14,834 nt of DNA from Methanobacteriaceae archaeon UBA349 (GTDB taxonomy: Archaea; Methanobacteriota; Methanobacteria; Methanobacteriales; Methanobacteriaceae): positions 1 through 14,834 of the forward strand of contig DAWK01000195.1 in NCBI GenBank assembly GCA_002509745.1. Reading direction: 5' to 3'. A program made the position numbers and the translations under genes. A model generated the notes under the pieces. That model was not told the DNA's origin. It made no database searches and worked only from the letters and a program-made list of their open reading frames with translations. This document shows, in pieces, positions 1 through 12,017 of the stretch. Numbering within the stretch: the first letter of the stretch is position 1; each line of letters opens with the position of its first letter.

Positions 1-602
<602 letters not shown>

Positions 603-634
603 TTAATTATCATTATTTATCAATTAATTTTTTC

Positions 635-670
635 AAATTAATTAAATTTAATATCTTAATTAAATTAATT
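635..670. repeat. AT-only inverted repeat between rpoA1 and rpoA2
   Basis: An imperfect inverted repeat made only of A and T, apart from one C in the loop, sits in the 117-bp gap between the two halves of the largest subunit gene. The outer arms are AATTAATT on both sides, with further partial pairing inside and a loop around TATC. It could form a weak hairpin in the intercistronic RNA. It has no GC pairs and no clean T-run after it, so I do not call it a terminator. It may only reflect low sequence complexity. Confidence 0.4.
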
Positions 671-686
671 CCAGATCACTTAACTA

Positions 687-3344
687 TCACTTACCTGATT
701 TTATCCTCATTTCGTCTACGAGTTTGTCCAGGTCAACTACTTTACCATAGTCACTCTTGGCTGGATCTACTCCATCTTCTCCATAAAGGGTCTGGATAAC
801 AACGCCCCGGTTGTCAGTAACCTTACCTTCTGCATTTACACTCAAATCCTGCAGAGCATTAACCAGTCTTCTTTGCATGTAACCACTCTGAGCAGTACGT
901 ATAGCTGTATCTACCAGACCTTCTCTTCCTCCCATTGCGTGGAAAAAGAATTCTATAGGATCCAGACCTTCTTTGTAACTGGAGTGCACAAATCCTCGTG
1001 CTTTTGCTCCTAGTTCACGTTTTTGGAAGTGAGGTAGTGTTCTTTCACTGTAACCCCTGTCGATTCGGCCACCCCGAACTGACTGTTGTCCTACACAAGC
1101 AGTAATCTGAGTAAGGTTCAGCATGGAACCTCTTGCACCAGTTAAGGCCATTATTACTGCGTTGTTTTCGTTAATGTCAAAGTAACTTTCTGCAATTTCC
1201 CCTGACTTGTCCCGGGCTTCCCCTAGAACCTGCATGATTTTCATTTCCAGAGTCTCTTCCAGGCTTCTACCAGGTAATGGTTCCAGTTCGTTGTTATCAT
1301 AAGCAGCTACCAGTTTATCTACTCTCTCTTCAGCTTCATACAGATAAGCTTCGATATCTTCTTTAGCTTCTTGAGGAATTTCTTCGTCATTGGTACTGGT
1401 GGTGAATCCTGCTTTCATAATACCTGAAACTGCCAGTTTGGTAGATGCATCCAGGAATTCCCTGGCGCTATCAGTTCCGTATTCTTTCACAATGTGATCC
1501 AGGATTTTTCCAGAGAAAGCACCATAGGCTTTTTCATCTATAACTCCACTTAATAGTTGACCTTCTTCGATAACTACGTAAGCATCGTTTTTACAAGATC
1601 TTTCGGTACACTCGTCACATTTTCTGCAGATTTCTGCTCGGTAAACCATGTTCATGTCCTTAGGCAGCACTTTACTGAAAATTTGTTTTCCAGTCCAGGT
1701 TTCACCAGTTCTATCAGGTATAGGTAACTTTGCGTTCCTTAAAACCTGGAATACTTGATCTTCATTGAATATGGCGCTTTTCCGGGTTAACAGATATGCT
1801 CCTGAAATGTGATCGTGTATTCCTCCAATAATAGGTCCTCCGAACCTTGGGGAGAGAATGTGTTCCTGTACTCTCATGAGTGACTTGGCTTCGGCACGTG
1901 ATTCTTCAGTTTGGAAGACGTGCATGTTCATTTCGTCCCCATCAAAATCAGCATTGTATGGTGGACATACACAGAGATTTAATCGGAATGTTTTATATGG
2001 TAAAACCCGTACTTCGTGGGCCATCATGGACATTCTGTGAAGGGAAGGTTGTCTGTTGAAGAGAACCACATCTCCATCTTTCAAATGCCTCTCTACCACA
2101 TATCCCAGTTCACCTTTTTCCAGATAATTCTTTTCCAGATTTTCAGCTACAGTTTCTTTTATTTCGTCATAAATTCTAATTTTCCGACCGTCAGGCCTTA
2201 TGACATAATTTGCTCCAGGGTGTACCTCAGAACCATTCATAATGTATCCTTTAAGTTCTTCCAGGTTCCATTCAGTTACTTTTATTGGTACCGTAACTTC
2301 AGTGGCTATTATTTCTGGAACTCCTACTTCATTGATACTGATGTTTGGATCTGGTGAGATAACGGTACGCGCAGAGAAATTTACACGTTTACCAGAAAGG
2401 TTGCTTCTGAAACGACCTTCTTTTCCTTTTAATCTCTGAGCAAGAGTTTTCAATGGTCTACCGGATCTGTGTCTGGCTGGTGGCACTCCTGATGCTTCAT
2501 TATCAAAGTAGGTGGTTACGTGGTACTGTAAAAGTTCCCATAAATCCTCTACAATAAGTTGTGGAGCACCAGCTTCCATATTTTCTTTTAAACGTTGGTT
2601 AATACGGAGAATATCAACTAATTTGTGAGTTAAATCATCTTCTGAACGTTCACCAGTTTCTAGAGTGATGGAAGGTCTTACTGTAACTGGAGGAACTGGT
2701 AAAACTGTTAGAATCATCCATTCAGGTCTGGCTACTTGAGTACCATCCTTGGCCTTCTCAGCATTTACTCCTAAAATCACAGCATCAGAATCAGTTATTA
2801 TTTCCAACCGTTCCCTTACTTCACTAGGAGTAAGTTTATAGTTACCTTCTACAATGGAAACTGGTTTATCAATTTTAACGTCTTCCTGCTCTTCTTCACA
2901 GTGAGGACATTTATCCCTTCGAGCGACAGTATAAACATCTTTAATTATTTTGGTTAAACTTTCCTCGTTTTTGATTAGTGTCTTGAATTTGTTCTGATAA
3001 TCAAATATTTCACTATCAGTTAATAAAATCCGTCCGCAAGTGTTACAAGTGGATCTCAATATTTTATGAATAGTATCTGCGAATCCTACGTGAATTACAG
3101 GTCTGGCTAGATTTATATTTCCAAAGTGACCCTGACATTCTCCACCTTTAGTACCACAGGTTCTACATTTTAAACTGGGATCTATAACTCCTAAACGTGG
3201 ATCCATTAGCCCATTTTCAATAGGGTATCCATCTTCGTCATAGGTGTCTGGTGTTACGATTTTTGTAACAGACATACTTCTTATGTCGTCTGGAGACATT
3301 AATCCGAAGTTGATTTGGGAAATCTTCTTTAAAATTCCGGTCAA
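687..3344 (-). CDS. rpoA1: DNA-directed RNA polymerase subunit A'
   Basis: This is the N-terminal two thirds of the largest RNA polymerase subunit (885 aa), which carries the catalytic Mg centre. The first zinc site is Cys60, Cys63, Cys70 and His73. The second is Cys100, Cys103, Cys146 and Cys149. NADFDGDEMN at about 464-473 is the universal metal-binding loop with three aspartates. The C-terminus holds the bridge helix (around EFFFHAMGGREGL, about 796-830). A further four-cysteine patch lies at Cys573, 576, 579 and 584. The start is TTG at 3344, with AAAGGAG 9 bases upstream; no ATG fits both the site and the family N-terminus. It follows rpoB1 with a 126-bp gap and precedes rpoA2, so it is probably part of the polymerase operon. 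No intein interrupts the active site. Confidence 0.98.
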   Translation of the reverse strand: MTGILKKISQINFGLMSPDDIRSMSVTKIVTPDTYDEDGYPIENGLMDPRLGVIDPSLKCRTCGTKGGECQGHFGNINLARPVIHVGFADTIHKILRSTCNTCGRILLTDSEIFDYQNKFKTLIKNEESLTKIIKDVYTVARRDKCPHCEEEQEDVKIDKPVSIVEGNYKLTPSEVRERLEIITDSDAVILGVNAEKAKDGTQVARPEWMILTVLPVPPVTVRPSITLETGERSEDDLTHKLVDILRINQRLKENMEAGAPQLIVEDLWELLQYHVTTYFDNEASGVPPARHRSGRPLKTLAQRLKGKEGRFRSNLSGKRVNFSARTVISPDPNISINEVGVPEIIATEVTVPIKVTEWNLEELKGYIMNGSEVHPGANYVIRPDGRKIRIYDEIKETVAENLEKNYLEKGELGYVVERHLKDGDVVLFNRQPSLHRMSMMAHEVRVLPYKTFRLNLCVCPPYNADFDGDEMNMHVFQTEESRAEAKSLMRVQEHILSPRFGGPIIGGIHDHISGAYLLTRKSAIFNEDQVFQVLRNAKLPIPDRTGETWTGKQIFSKVLPKDMNMVYRAEICRKCDECTERSCKNDAYVVIEEGQLLSGVIDEKAYGAFSGKILDHIVKEYGTDSAREFLDASTKLAVSGIMKAGFTTSTNDEEIPQEAKEDIEAYLYEAEERVDKLVAAYDNNELEPLPGRSLEETLEMKIMQVLGEARDKSGEIAESYFDINENNAVIMALTGARGSMLNLTQITACVGQQSVRGGRIDRGYSERTLPHFQKRELGAKARGFVHSSYKEGLDPIEFFFHAMGGREGLVDTAIRTAQSGYMQRRLVNALQDLSVNAEGKVTDNRGVVIQTLYGEDGVDPAKSDYGKVVDLDKLVDEMRIKSGK

Positions 3345-3426
3345 AGTTTTCTCTCCTTTAATTTGCTATTATTAATCCCTTATTTTTTACCTTATTTTTT
3401 TTTAAATTTCAATTAGTGTAATTATC

Positions 3427-3452
3427 CATAAATTGAAAACATAAATTGAAAA
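3427..3452. repeat. Tandem 13-bp direct repeat in the rpoB1-rpoA1 spacer
   Basis: The unit CATAAATTGAAAA occurs twice back to back with no mismatch, between the end of rpoB1 and the start of rpoA1. No function is evident. It may be a simple slippage duplication in AT-rich spacer DNA. Confidence 0.7.
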
Positions 3453-3470
3453 AATATTAAGGATGTTTGA

Positions 3471-5282
<1,812 letters not shown>

Positions 5283-5329
5283 GAAATTGCCTCCCGATTA
5301 AAAATCAAAGAATTGTAATAAAAAATGGT

Positions 5330-6874
<1,545 letters not shown>

Positions 6875-7007
6875 GGACTTCCTCCAAAAAATAAATACTA
6901 CAAAATTTTTAGCTAAAATATTAGTTTTAATAAATACTAGTTTACTTTCAGTTTTAATACTCATTTATTCAAACTATTAATCATAAATTCAATTTAAGCA
7001 AATACGA

Positions 7008-7020
7008 TTTTTATATAATA
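7008..7020 (-). promoter_or_regulatory. Candidate TATA box upstream of rpoB2
   Basis: On the minus strand the sequence reads TATTATATAAAAA, a good archaeal TATA element. It lies in the 238-bp gap between rpoH and rpoB2. A start site about 25 bp downstream would be near 6984 and would give a leader of about 110 bases. That is long, so the large polymerase genes could instead be read through from rpoH, or from both. Confidence 0.35.
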
Positions 7021-7112
7021 TTTGTTGAAATGTTTTAGATTATGAGTTTGATTTTTTGAGTTATTAGAGTAAAAAAATGTTAAATAAGAATTAATTAAAT
7101 TGAACCACTCGA

Positions 7113-7346
7113 TTAATCATGCACCCGCCTATAAGTAACAAATTTTCCTGCTGTGGCGCTTTTACGAGTTATTTCAAGTATGTCTCCTTCTTTAGCCCCA
7201 ATAGATTTGACCACAGGGTCATCAGTTTTTATTTTAGGGAGCTGTTCAGGATGTGCTTCAATTTTTTTAAGTACTTTAGAAACTTCAGATTCAGACAAAA
7301 TAACATGATCGGGAACTAGTTCGTGCTTTAAGATATCTTTCTTCAC
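7113..7346 (-). CDS. rpoH: DNA-directed RNA polymerase subunit H
   Basis: This is the small archaeal polymerase subunit equivalent to the C-terminal assembly domain of eukaryotic Rpb5 (77 aa). It sits at the lower jaw that holds downstream DNA. The whole protein matches the family, with HELVPDHVILSESEV at the N-terminus, a central LPKIKTDDPVVKSIGAKEGDI, and the C-terminal ITRKSATAGKFVTYRRV. The start is GTG at 7346, with GGAGG 7 bases upstream. It leads the polymerase cluster and starts only 44 bp after the 3' end of tRNA-Lys. No TATA box sits at a distance that would leave its ribosome binding site inside the mRNA, so it may be transcribed together with the tRNA pair. Confidence 0.97.
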   Translation of the reverse strand: MKKDILKHELVPDHVILSESEVSKVLKKIEAHPEQLPKIKTDDPVVKSIGAKEGDILEITRKSATAGKFVTYRRVHD

Positions 7347-7390
7347 AATATATCCTCCAGTTAAAATAATCCCAATAAAAAATCAGAAAA

Positions 7391-7465
<75 letters not shown>

Positions 7466-7469
7466 AATG

Positions 7470-7545
<76 letters not shown>

Positions 7546-7585
7546 GGTTTCCAGAATTAGAGCAATTTTAAGTATTTGGTTACCT

Positions 7586-7597
7586 GCTTATATACTT
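7586..7597 (-). promoter_or_regulatory. Candidate promoter TATA box for tRNA-Asp/tRNA-Lys (and possibly rpoH)
   Basis: The minus strand reads AAGTATATAAGC, preceded by A-rich GAAA typical of an archaeal BRE. A start about 25 bp downstream would fall near 7567, giving a leader of about 23 bases before tRNA-Asp. Confidence 0.5.
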
Positions 7598-7699
7598 TTC
7601 TAATAAAGCTAGTATTCGTACTATATGTTCATACTAATTCTACAGCGCTGATTAATTAGGGATGTTAAGATATAGATATATCTTTGATTATTTTTATAG

Positions 7700-7707
7700 T
7701 ATATAAA
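7700..7707 (-). promoter_or_regulatory. Orphan minus-strand TATA box
   Basis: TTTATATA on the minus strand is flanked by ACTA on both sides. It sits about 155 bp upstream of tRNA-Asp, with no gene at the expected distance. A start near 7678 would produce a long leader into the tRNA pair or a short unannotated RNA. Confidence 0.3.
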
Positions 7708-7866
7708 TAGTACGGTTGATTTTGTTCTCAAAAATTATTATATCAATTAGATTAGAATTAGATGGCATTTATTAATATTCATCTATGGATCTTATCTTAA
7801 TTAAATTCTAATTTATAAAGCATTATATATAATAGTATCTATTATATCGACCGCTTTCGAGATCAA

Positions 7867-7943
<77 letters not shown>

Positions 7944-8013
7944 TGATTGATTATTATATGTTAAGTTTTTCATGCAATTAATTAATACATGAAAATAATC
8001 TATGAATTTTAAG

Positions 8014-8090
<77 letters not shown>

Positions 8091-8105
8091 CATTGCTTTA
8101 ATTAA

Positions 8106-8119
8106 GTTATATAAATACT
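8106..8119 (-). promoter_or_regulatory. TATA box of tRNA-Pro
   Basis: The minus strand reads AGTATTTATATAAC, a near-consensus archaeal TATA element, centred about 22 bp before the mature 5' end of tRNA-Pro. It lies in the 50-bp gap after tRNA-Thr, so tRNA-Pro has its own promoter. Confidence 0.65.
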
Positions 8120-8137
8120 AATTTTATTTCTCGTACT

Positions 8138-8219
<82 letters not shown>

Positions 8220-8228
8220 GATTTTAGG

Positions 8229-8248
8229 AAGTATTTACTTAAATACTT
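8229..8248 (-). promoter_or_regulatory. Palindromic TATA region of tRNA-Thr
   Basis: A perfect inverted repeat, AAGTATTTA then two bases then TAAATACTT, is centred about 24 bp upstream of the mature tRNA-Thr 5' end, where the TATA box should be. It probably is the TATA box. Its full symmetry could also allow reverse initiation or binding of a dimeric factor. Confidence 0.5.
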
Positions 8249-8537
8249 TGTGGTTATTTATTTTCCACATTGCCTTAAACGGTATCTTTTTAAGATAAAG
8301 ACCTTTATTTATATTAAATATTTTTCTTTGATTCATTTTTAATCTAATATTTAATATTTAACGAGGTAACAAATCAGTTAGATGTTATTGCTTTTATAGT
8401 TTGCTATTTGGAGATTATTATTAATTATATTTGTATTTATATTTATTATTAAATTTCATGCTTTTAAAAAAGGTTTAAATCTTAAATTAAGCATTTATAA
8501 TCTTCTAATATTGATATGTAGTAAAAATTATGGTTTT

Positions 8538-8549
8538 AAAAAATAATTA
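8538..8549 (-). terminator. Likely transcription end of tpiA-pgk
   Basis: On the minus strand an AATAATTATT palindrome runs into six T residues about 55-65 bp after the pgk stop. Archaeal termination mostly needs only a T-run, so this is a reasonable candidate. Confidence 0.3.
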
Positions 8550-8602
8550 TTGCCTTTCAAATAATCATCCTTTTAATAATCATTATAATTAATTATGGCA
8601 GC

Positions 8603-9826
8603 TTATTTTTTAACGGCCACTTCTTCTAAAACTTTTACTACTGGAAGTTCTTCACCTGCCAGAAGACTTATACTGGCCCCACCACCACTACTAATGTGGT
8701 CAATTTCACCTCCAAAGCCCATTTGAACTGCAGCTGCTGCTAGATGACCTCCTCCAATAATAGAGAATCCATCTGAAGAAGCTATGGCGTTGAGTATGTC
8801 ATCGGTCCCAATACTGAATTCTTGATTTTCAAAAACTCCTGCAGGACCATTGGCAAATATGGTTTTGGCCTGACGTATTTTTTGGGCATATAATTTGATA
8901 GTTTCTGTCCCAATGTCATATATTGGAAGATCCGGAATCTCATTAACCGGAACATCCATCCTTTTATTATCTTTACAAATTGCCACATCTATGGGTATTG
9001 AGATTTTATCCTTAAATTTATCTATTAACCTCTCAGCAACCTTTAAAAAATCAAAATATCCCTTTTTCTCAATAAATTCTTTATTACATCTACCAATTTT
9101 TACTTTAGATGCTAGAAGGAATATATTGGCTACTAATCCAGTAGTGAGAATAAAATCAGCACTTCCATTTTCCAGTACATTTTCTATTACCATAATGGAA
9201 TCATCGACTTTTACTCCACCTAAAACATACACGCAAGGTCTCTGGACATTATCTAATGCACCATAAAGAATTCTAAGTTCTTTTTCCATCAATCTTCCTG
9301 CCGCGGATGGTAATTCGAAGGCAAAACCGACTAATGAAGGCTGTGATCGATGAGCAGTTGCAAAAGCATCGTTAATAAAGTAATCGGCAATGGAAGAAAG
9401 TTTTTTCACCATATGGGTGTCTGCTTGCAGATGAGCTTCTCTTTTTAAAACTTCTTCTGAGTAAAAGCGGACATTTTCAAGGAGTAAAACGTCACCTGGC
9501 TCAAGTCGGGCAATTGTTTCCATGGCCGCACACCCAAATATATCTTCTACATAAATCACAGGCCGACCGAGTATTTTGGATAAAACATGTGCATGTTGTT
9601 CTAAGGTGGTAAAATCCTTTTTACCTGGACGACTTTGATGAGCTAAAAGGATAGTTTTAGCTCCTTTATCAGATAGTTCGAGTATAGTTTCTGCATGAAG
9701 TTTCATTCGTGTGTCATCTAAGATAATTCCAGTATTAGGGTCCACAGGGGAATTTATATCTACTCGGACTAGAACTGTCTTGTTGTTAAACTGAAAATCA
9801 TCTATGGTATTGAATTTGAGTGACAT
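8603..9826 (-). CDS. pgk: Phosphoglycerate kinase (archaeal type)
   Basis: This enzyme interconverts 1,3-bisphosphoglycerate plus ADP and 3-phosphoglycerate plus ATP in the cytoplasm. In a methanogen it works mainly in the gluconeogenic direction. The protein has 407 aa, a normal length for archaeal PGK. The N-domain shows VLVRVDINSPVDP (about 18-30) with Arg21, Asp23 and Asn25 for 3-phosphoglycerate, then LLENVRFYSEE and DYFINDAFATAHRSQPS. The C-domain shows YVLGGVKVDDS, NGPAGVFENQEF for nucleotide binding, GGGHLAAAAVQMG, and the SSGGGASISLLAG phosphate loop. The start is ATG at 9826, with AAGGAG about 7 bases upstream; an overlapping ATG 5 bases earlier is out of frame. It lies 111 bp downstream of tpiA on the same strand, probably in one operon. 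Confidence 0.97.
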   Translation of the reverse strand: MSLKFNTIDDFQFNNKTVLVRVDINSPVDPNTGIILDDTRMKLHAETILELSDKGAKTILLAHQSRPGKKDFTTLEQHAHVLSKILGRPVIYVEDIFGCAAMETIARLEPGDVLLLENVRFYSEEVLKREAHLQADTHMVKKLSSIADYFINDAFATAHRSQPSLVGFAFELPSAAGRLMEKELRILYGALDNVQRPCVYVLGGVKVDDSIMVIENVLENGSADFILTTGLVANIFLLASKVKIGRCNKEFIEKKGYFDFLKVAERLIDKFKDKISIPIDVAICKDNKRMDVPVNEIPDLPIYDIGTETIKLYAQKIRQAKTIFANGPAGVFENQEFSIGTDDILNAIASSDGFSIIGGGHLAAAAVQMGFGGEIDHISSGGGASISLLAGEELPVVKVLEEVAVKK

Positions 9827-9937
9827 TCATATTCTCCTTAAGCTGCCGAACTCAGTAGCTATTAATAAAATATTAAAAACATAAAATTATTAAATATTAG
9901 GAATTAATAATGAAATTCTTAATGATATTTAATTAAT

Positions 9938-10666
<729 letters not shown>

Positions 10667-10939
10667 TAATTTGGAGTTAATATATTATAAAAATATTTGG
10701 GTTAAGTAGCATATTTATTTTAATCTACTAAAATACTTCAAATACTAAAAAAACGCTAAATTAAGAGAATATGAATCACTTCAATATTTATTATAATTCA
10801 TTATTAATTCCTAACTAATTCTCAAAATACTCTTGGAATTTTAGTTATTAATTGTAAAAAATTTAGATAAACAATAGATTCTAATTGATTATTAAATTAT
10901 TTTTTAATAATTTAGATCAAATTAAAAATAAAAAATTCT

Positions 10940-10955
10940 AAAAAATAAAATAAAA
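10940..10955 (-). terminator. T-rich terminator after the first transglutaminase-like gene
   Basis: On the minus strand TTTTATTTTATTTTTT begins 6 bases after the stop codon. This is a typical archaeal T-tract terminator without a GC hairpin. Confidence 0.5.
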
Positions 10956-10961
10956 GTAAAC

Positions 10962-11504
10962 CTATTTACCATTATAGGTTACTATGACCTTGCTTGCTTT
11001 TGCACAAGTAGATGTGTAAGGTTTACTTCCATATTTTTTGGTCACCAGTGAAGGTTCAAAGGTGATCCATTTTCCATCAATTTTTACTTGTGTCCAGCGG
11101 TGTCTGGATGATGCTGATGTTGCACCTTGCACCACTCGGACGGTGTATCCATTTTTTTTGAGTATCTTTGCAGTCCAATCTGAGAGTCCCCAGCAGTCTC
11201 CGTATCCGGTTTTATTAACACCTGCAGCAGTATGAGCTGCTCCGGATCTGTGATTTAAGTGTTTGTTAATGTATTTTCGCAAAGTGCTTAATCCAGCTTT
11301 TCCTTGCAAATGAGTTAATTGTGCATTCTCTGCTGCCGTAGCTTTAGTAATACTAGCAGCGCTTACTTGTGAAACTGTTCCATCGATTTTTAAAGTAGTT
11401 TTAGAGTTTTGGATGTCTCCTAATAAAGCCCCTTGTGAAAAGGGCAAAATGCTCACTACCATGCATAATGCAATTAGTAGCGAATATCGCGAATGTCGCT
11501 TAAT
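10962..11504 (-). CDS. Secreted transglutaminase-like cysteine protease-fold protein, copy 1 (ATT start)
   Basis: A small exported protein (180 aa from the proposed start). Read from ATT at 11504, it begins with a charged IKRHSRYS segment, then a hydrophobic stretch LLIALCMVVSILPF and a small-residue region SQGALLG, a classic Sec signal peptide. The mature part carries a transglutaminase-like core: GYGDCWGLSDW with the presumed nucleophile Cys104, SSRHRWTQV with His135, and TFEPS with Glu150 where most relatives have Asp. Pseudomurein endoisopeptidases of methanobacterial viruses belong to this superfamily, so a role in wall peptide cleavage or crosslinking is plausible but inferred. No pseudomurein-binding repeats are present. 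No ATG, GTG or TTG precedes the signal peptide in frame; the internal ATG at 11462 would remove the charged region and most of the hydrophobic core. GGAGG lies 7 bases before the ATT. It is a tandem paralogue of the gene at 12018-12671. Confidence 0.8.
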   Translation of the reverse strand: MKRHSRYSLLIALCMVVSILPFSQGALLGDIQNSKTTLKIDGTVSQVSAASITKATAAENAQLTHLQGKAGLSTLRKYINKHLNHRSGAAHTAAGVNKTGYGDCWGLSDWTAKILKKNGYTVRVVQGATSASSRHRWTQVKIDGKWITFEPSLVTKKYGSKPYTSTCAKASKVIVTYNGK

Positions 11505-11518
11505 TGTACCGCCTCCAT
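11474..11518 (-). other. 14-codon out-of-frame ORF overlapping the start of copy 1
   Basis: ATG at 11518 opens a 14-codon frame (MEAVQLSDIRDIRY) that covers the GGAGG site and the first codons of the main gene in another frame. The paralogous gene has the same arrangement with GTG and a 14-codon frame. The ATG has no Shine-Dalgarno site of its own, so translation is doubtful. It is recorded because it is the nearest conventional start codon. Confidence 0.3.
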
Positions 11519-11550
11519 GTCTAAAAGCCTCAAATGGCTATAAATTAGAC
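11519..11550 (-). promoter_or_regulatory. Conserved leader hairpin next to the ribosome binding site, copy 1
   Basis: In the 5' leader, GTCTAA pairs with TTAGAC and an inner AGCC pairs with GGCT. The hairpin ends two bases before the GGAGG site of the gene. The paralogue keeps the outer stem and the position but has a different, shorter loop, which points to a conserved RNA structure. Confidence 0.45.
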
Positions 11551-11582
11551 TTTGGTAACAACACTATTATTCATATTATAAT

Positions 11583-11631
11583 GCTATATAAATGTTTCTT
11601 TGTCAAAATGGACAAAAAAGCTTATATAGGG
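11583..11631 (-). promoter_or_regulatory. Promoter region of copy 1: two TATA boxes around an inverted repeat
   Basis: The proximal box reads GAAACATTTATATAGC (TATA at 11583-11594), a good BRE plus TATA, predicting a start near 11563 and a leader of about 58 bases. A distal CCTATATAAGC box lies 38 bp further upstream. Between them TTTGTC and GACAAA form an inverted repeat with a 6-base spacer (11599-11616), placed like an operator against the BRE. Confidence 0.55.
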
Positions 11632-11996
11632 TCCTTTTTTAGATTTAGAGCACTTAATGGACTTTGTTAAAAGTCTTTAAATCTCTTTTTATAATGTTTC
11701 TTATCTTAGAAGAGCCTTTATAAATTAGTATGGCTTTTAAAATCGCCTTAAATGCGCCTTTTAATTTTTACAAACAATAAATTTCTTAATAAAGTTCTAA
11801 TTAATTAAAAAATCTTTTGTTTGCTTTTAAATACAAGAAAATTGCCATAATCTCTTTAAAAATTATTTGTTTTAAATTGATTAAACTTTTTTAACATAGA
11901 TCTGTTAAAAAATTAATAAATGGTTCAATATTACTTAAAATTTCTTAAAAATAGTAAATAATTATTAAAATTAATTTAAAATTTATATGGATTGCT

Positions 11997-12008
11997 AAAA
12001 ATAAAAAA
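11997..12008 (-). terminator. T-rich terminator after the second transglutaminase-like gene
   Basis: On the minus strand TTTTTTATTTT begins about 10 bases after the stop codon. This is the usual archaeal T-tract type. Confidence 0.5.
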
Positions 12009-12017
12009 GAGTAAACA

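Larger units (their letters stand above)
11505..12017. other. 513-bp gap between the two transglutaminase-like genes
   Basis: The left third is the leader and promoter of copy 1 (11505-11632). The right end is the T-rich terminator of copy 2. Between them is AT-rich spacer with no gene. A minus-strand AAGAAACATTATAAAAAG near 11690-11705 resembles the copy 1 BRE/TATA sequence and could be a decayed promoter duplicate. Confidence 0.5.

Noticed and set aside
6875..6964. N-terminal extension of rpoB2 by 30 codons
   Set aside because: The extension is AT-rich with no family similarity; the ATG at 6874 has GGAGG at good spacing and gives the normal B'' N-terminus.
8895..9266. Plus-strand open frame of 123 codons
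   Set aside because: It is antisense to pgk, whose catalytic motifs are intact.
11413..11670. Plus-strand open frame of 85 codons across the copy 1 leader
   Set aside because: It is antisense to the signal peptide and promoter of copy 1, has no ribosome binding site, and has no counterpart at copy 2.
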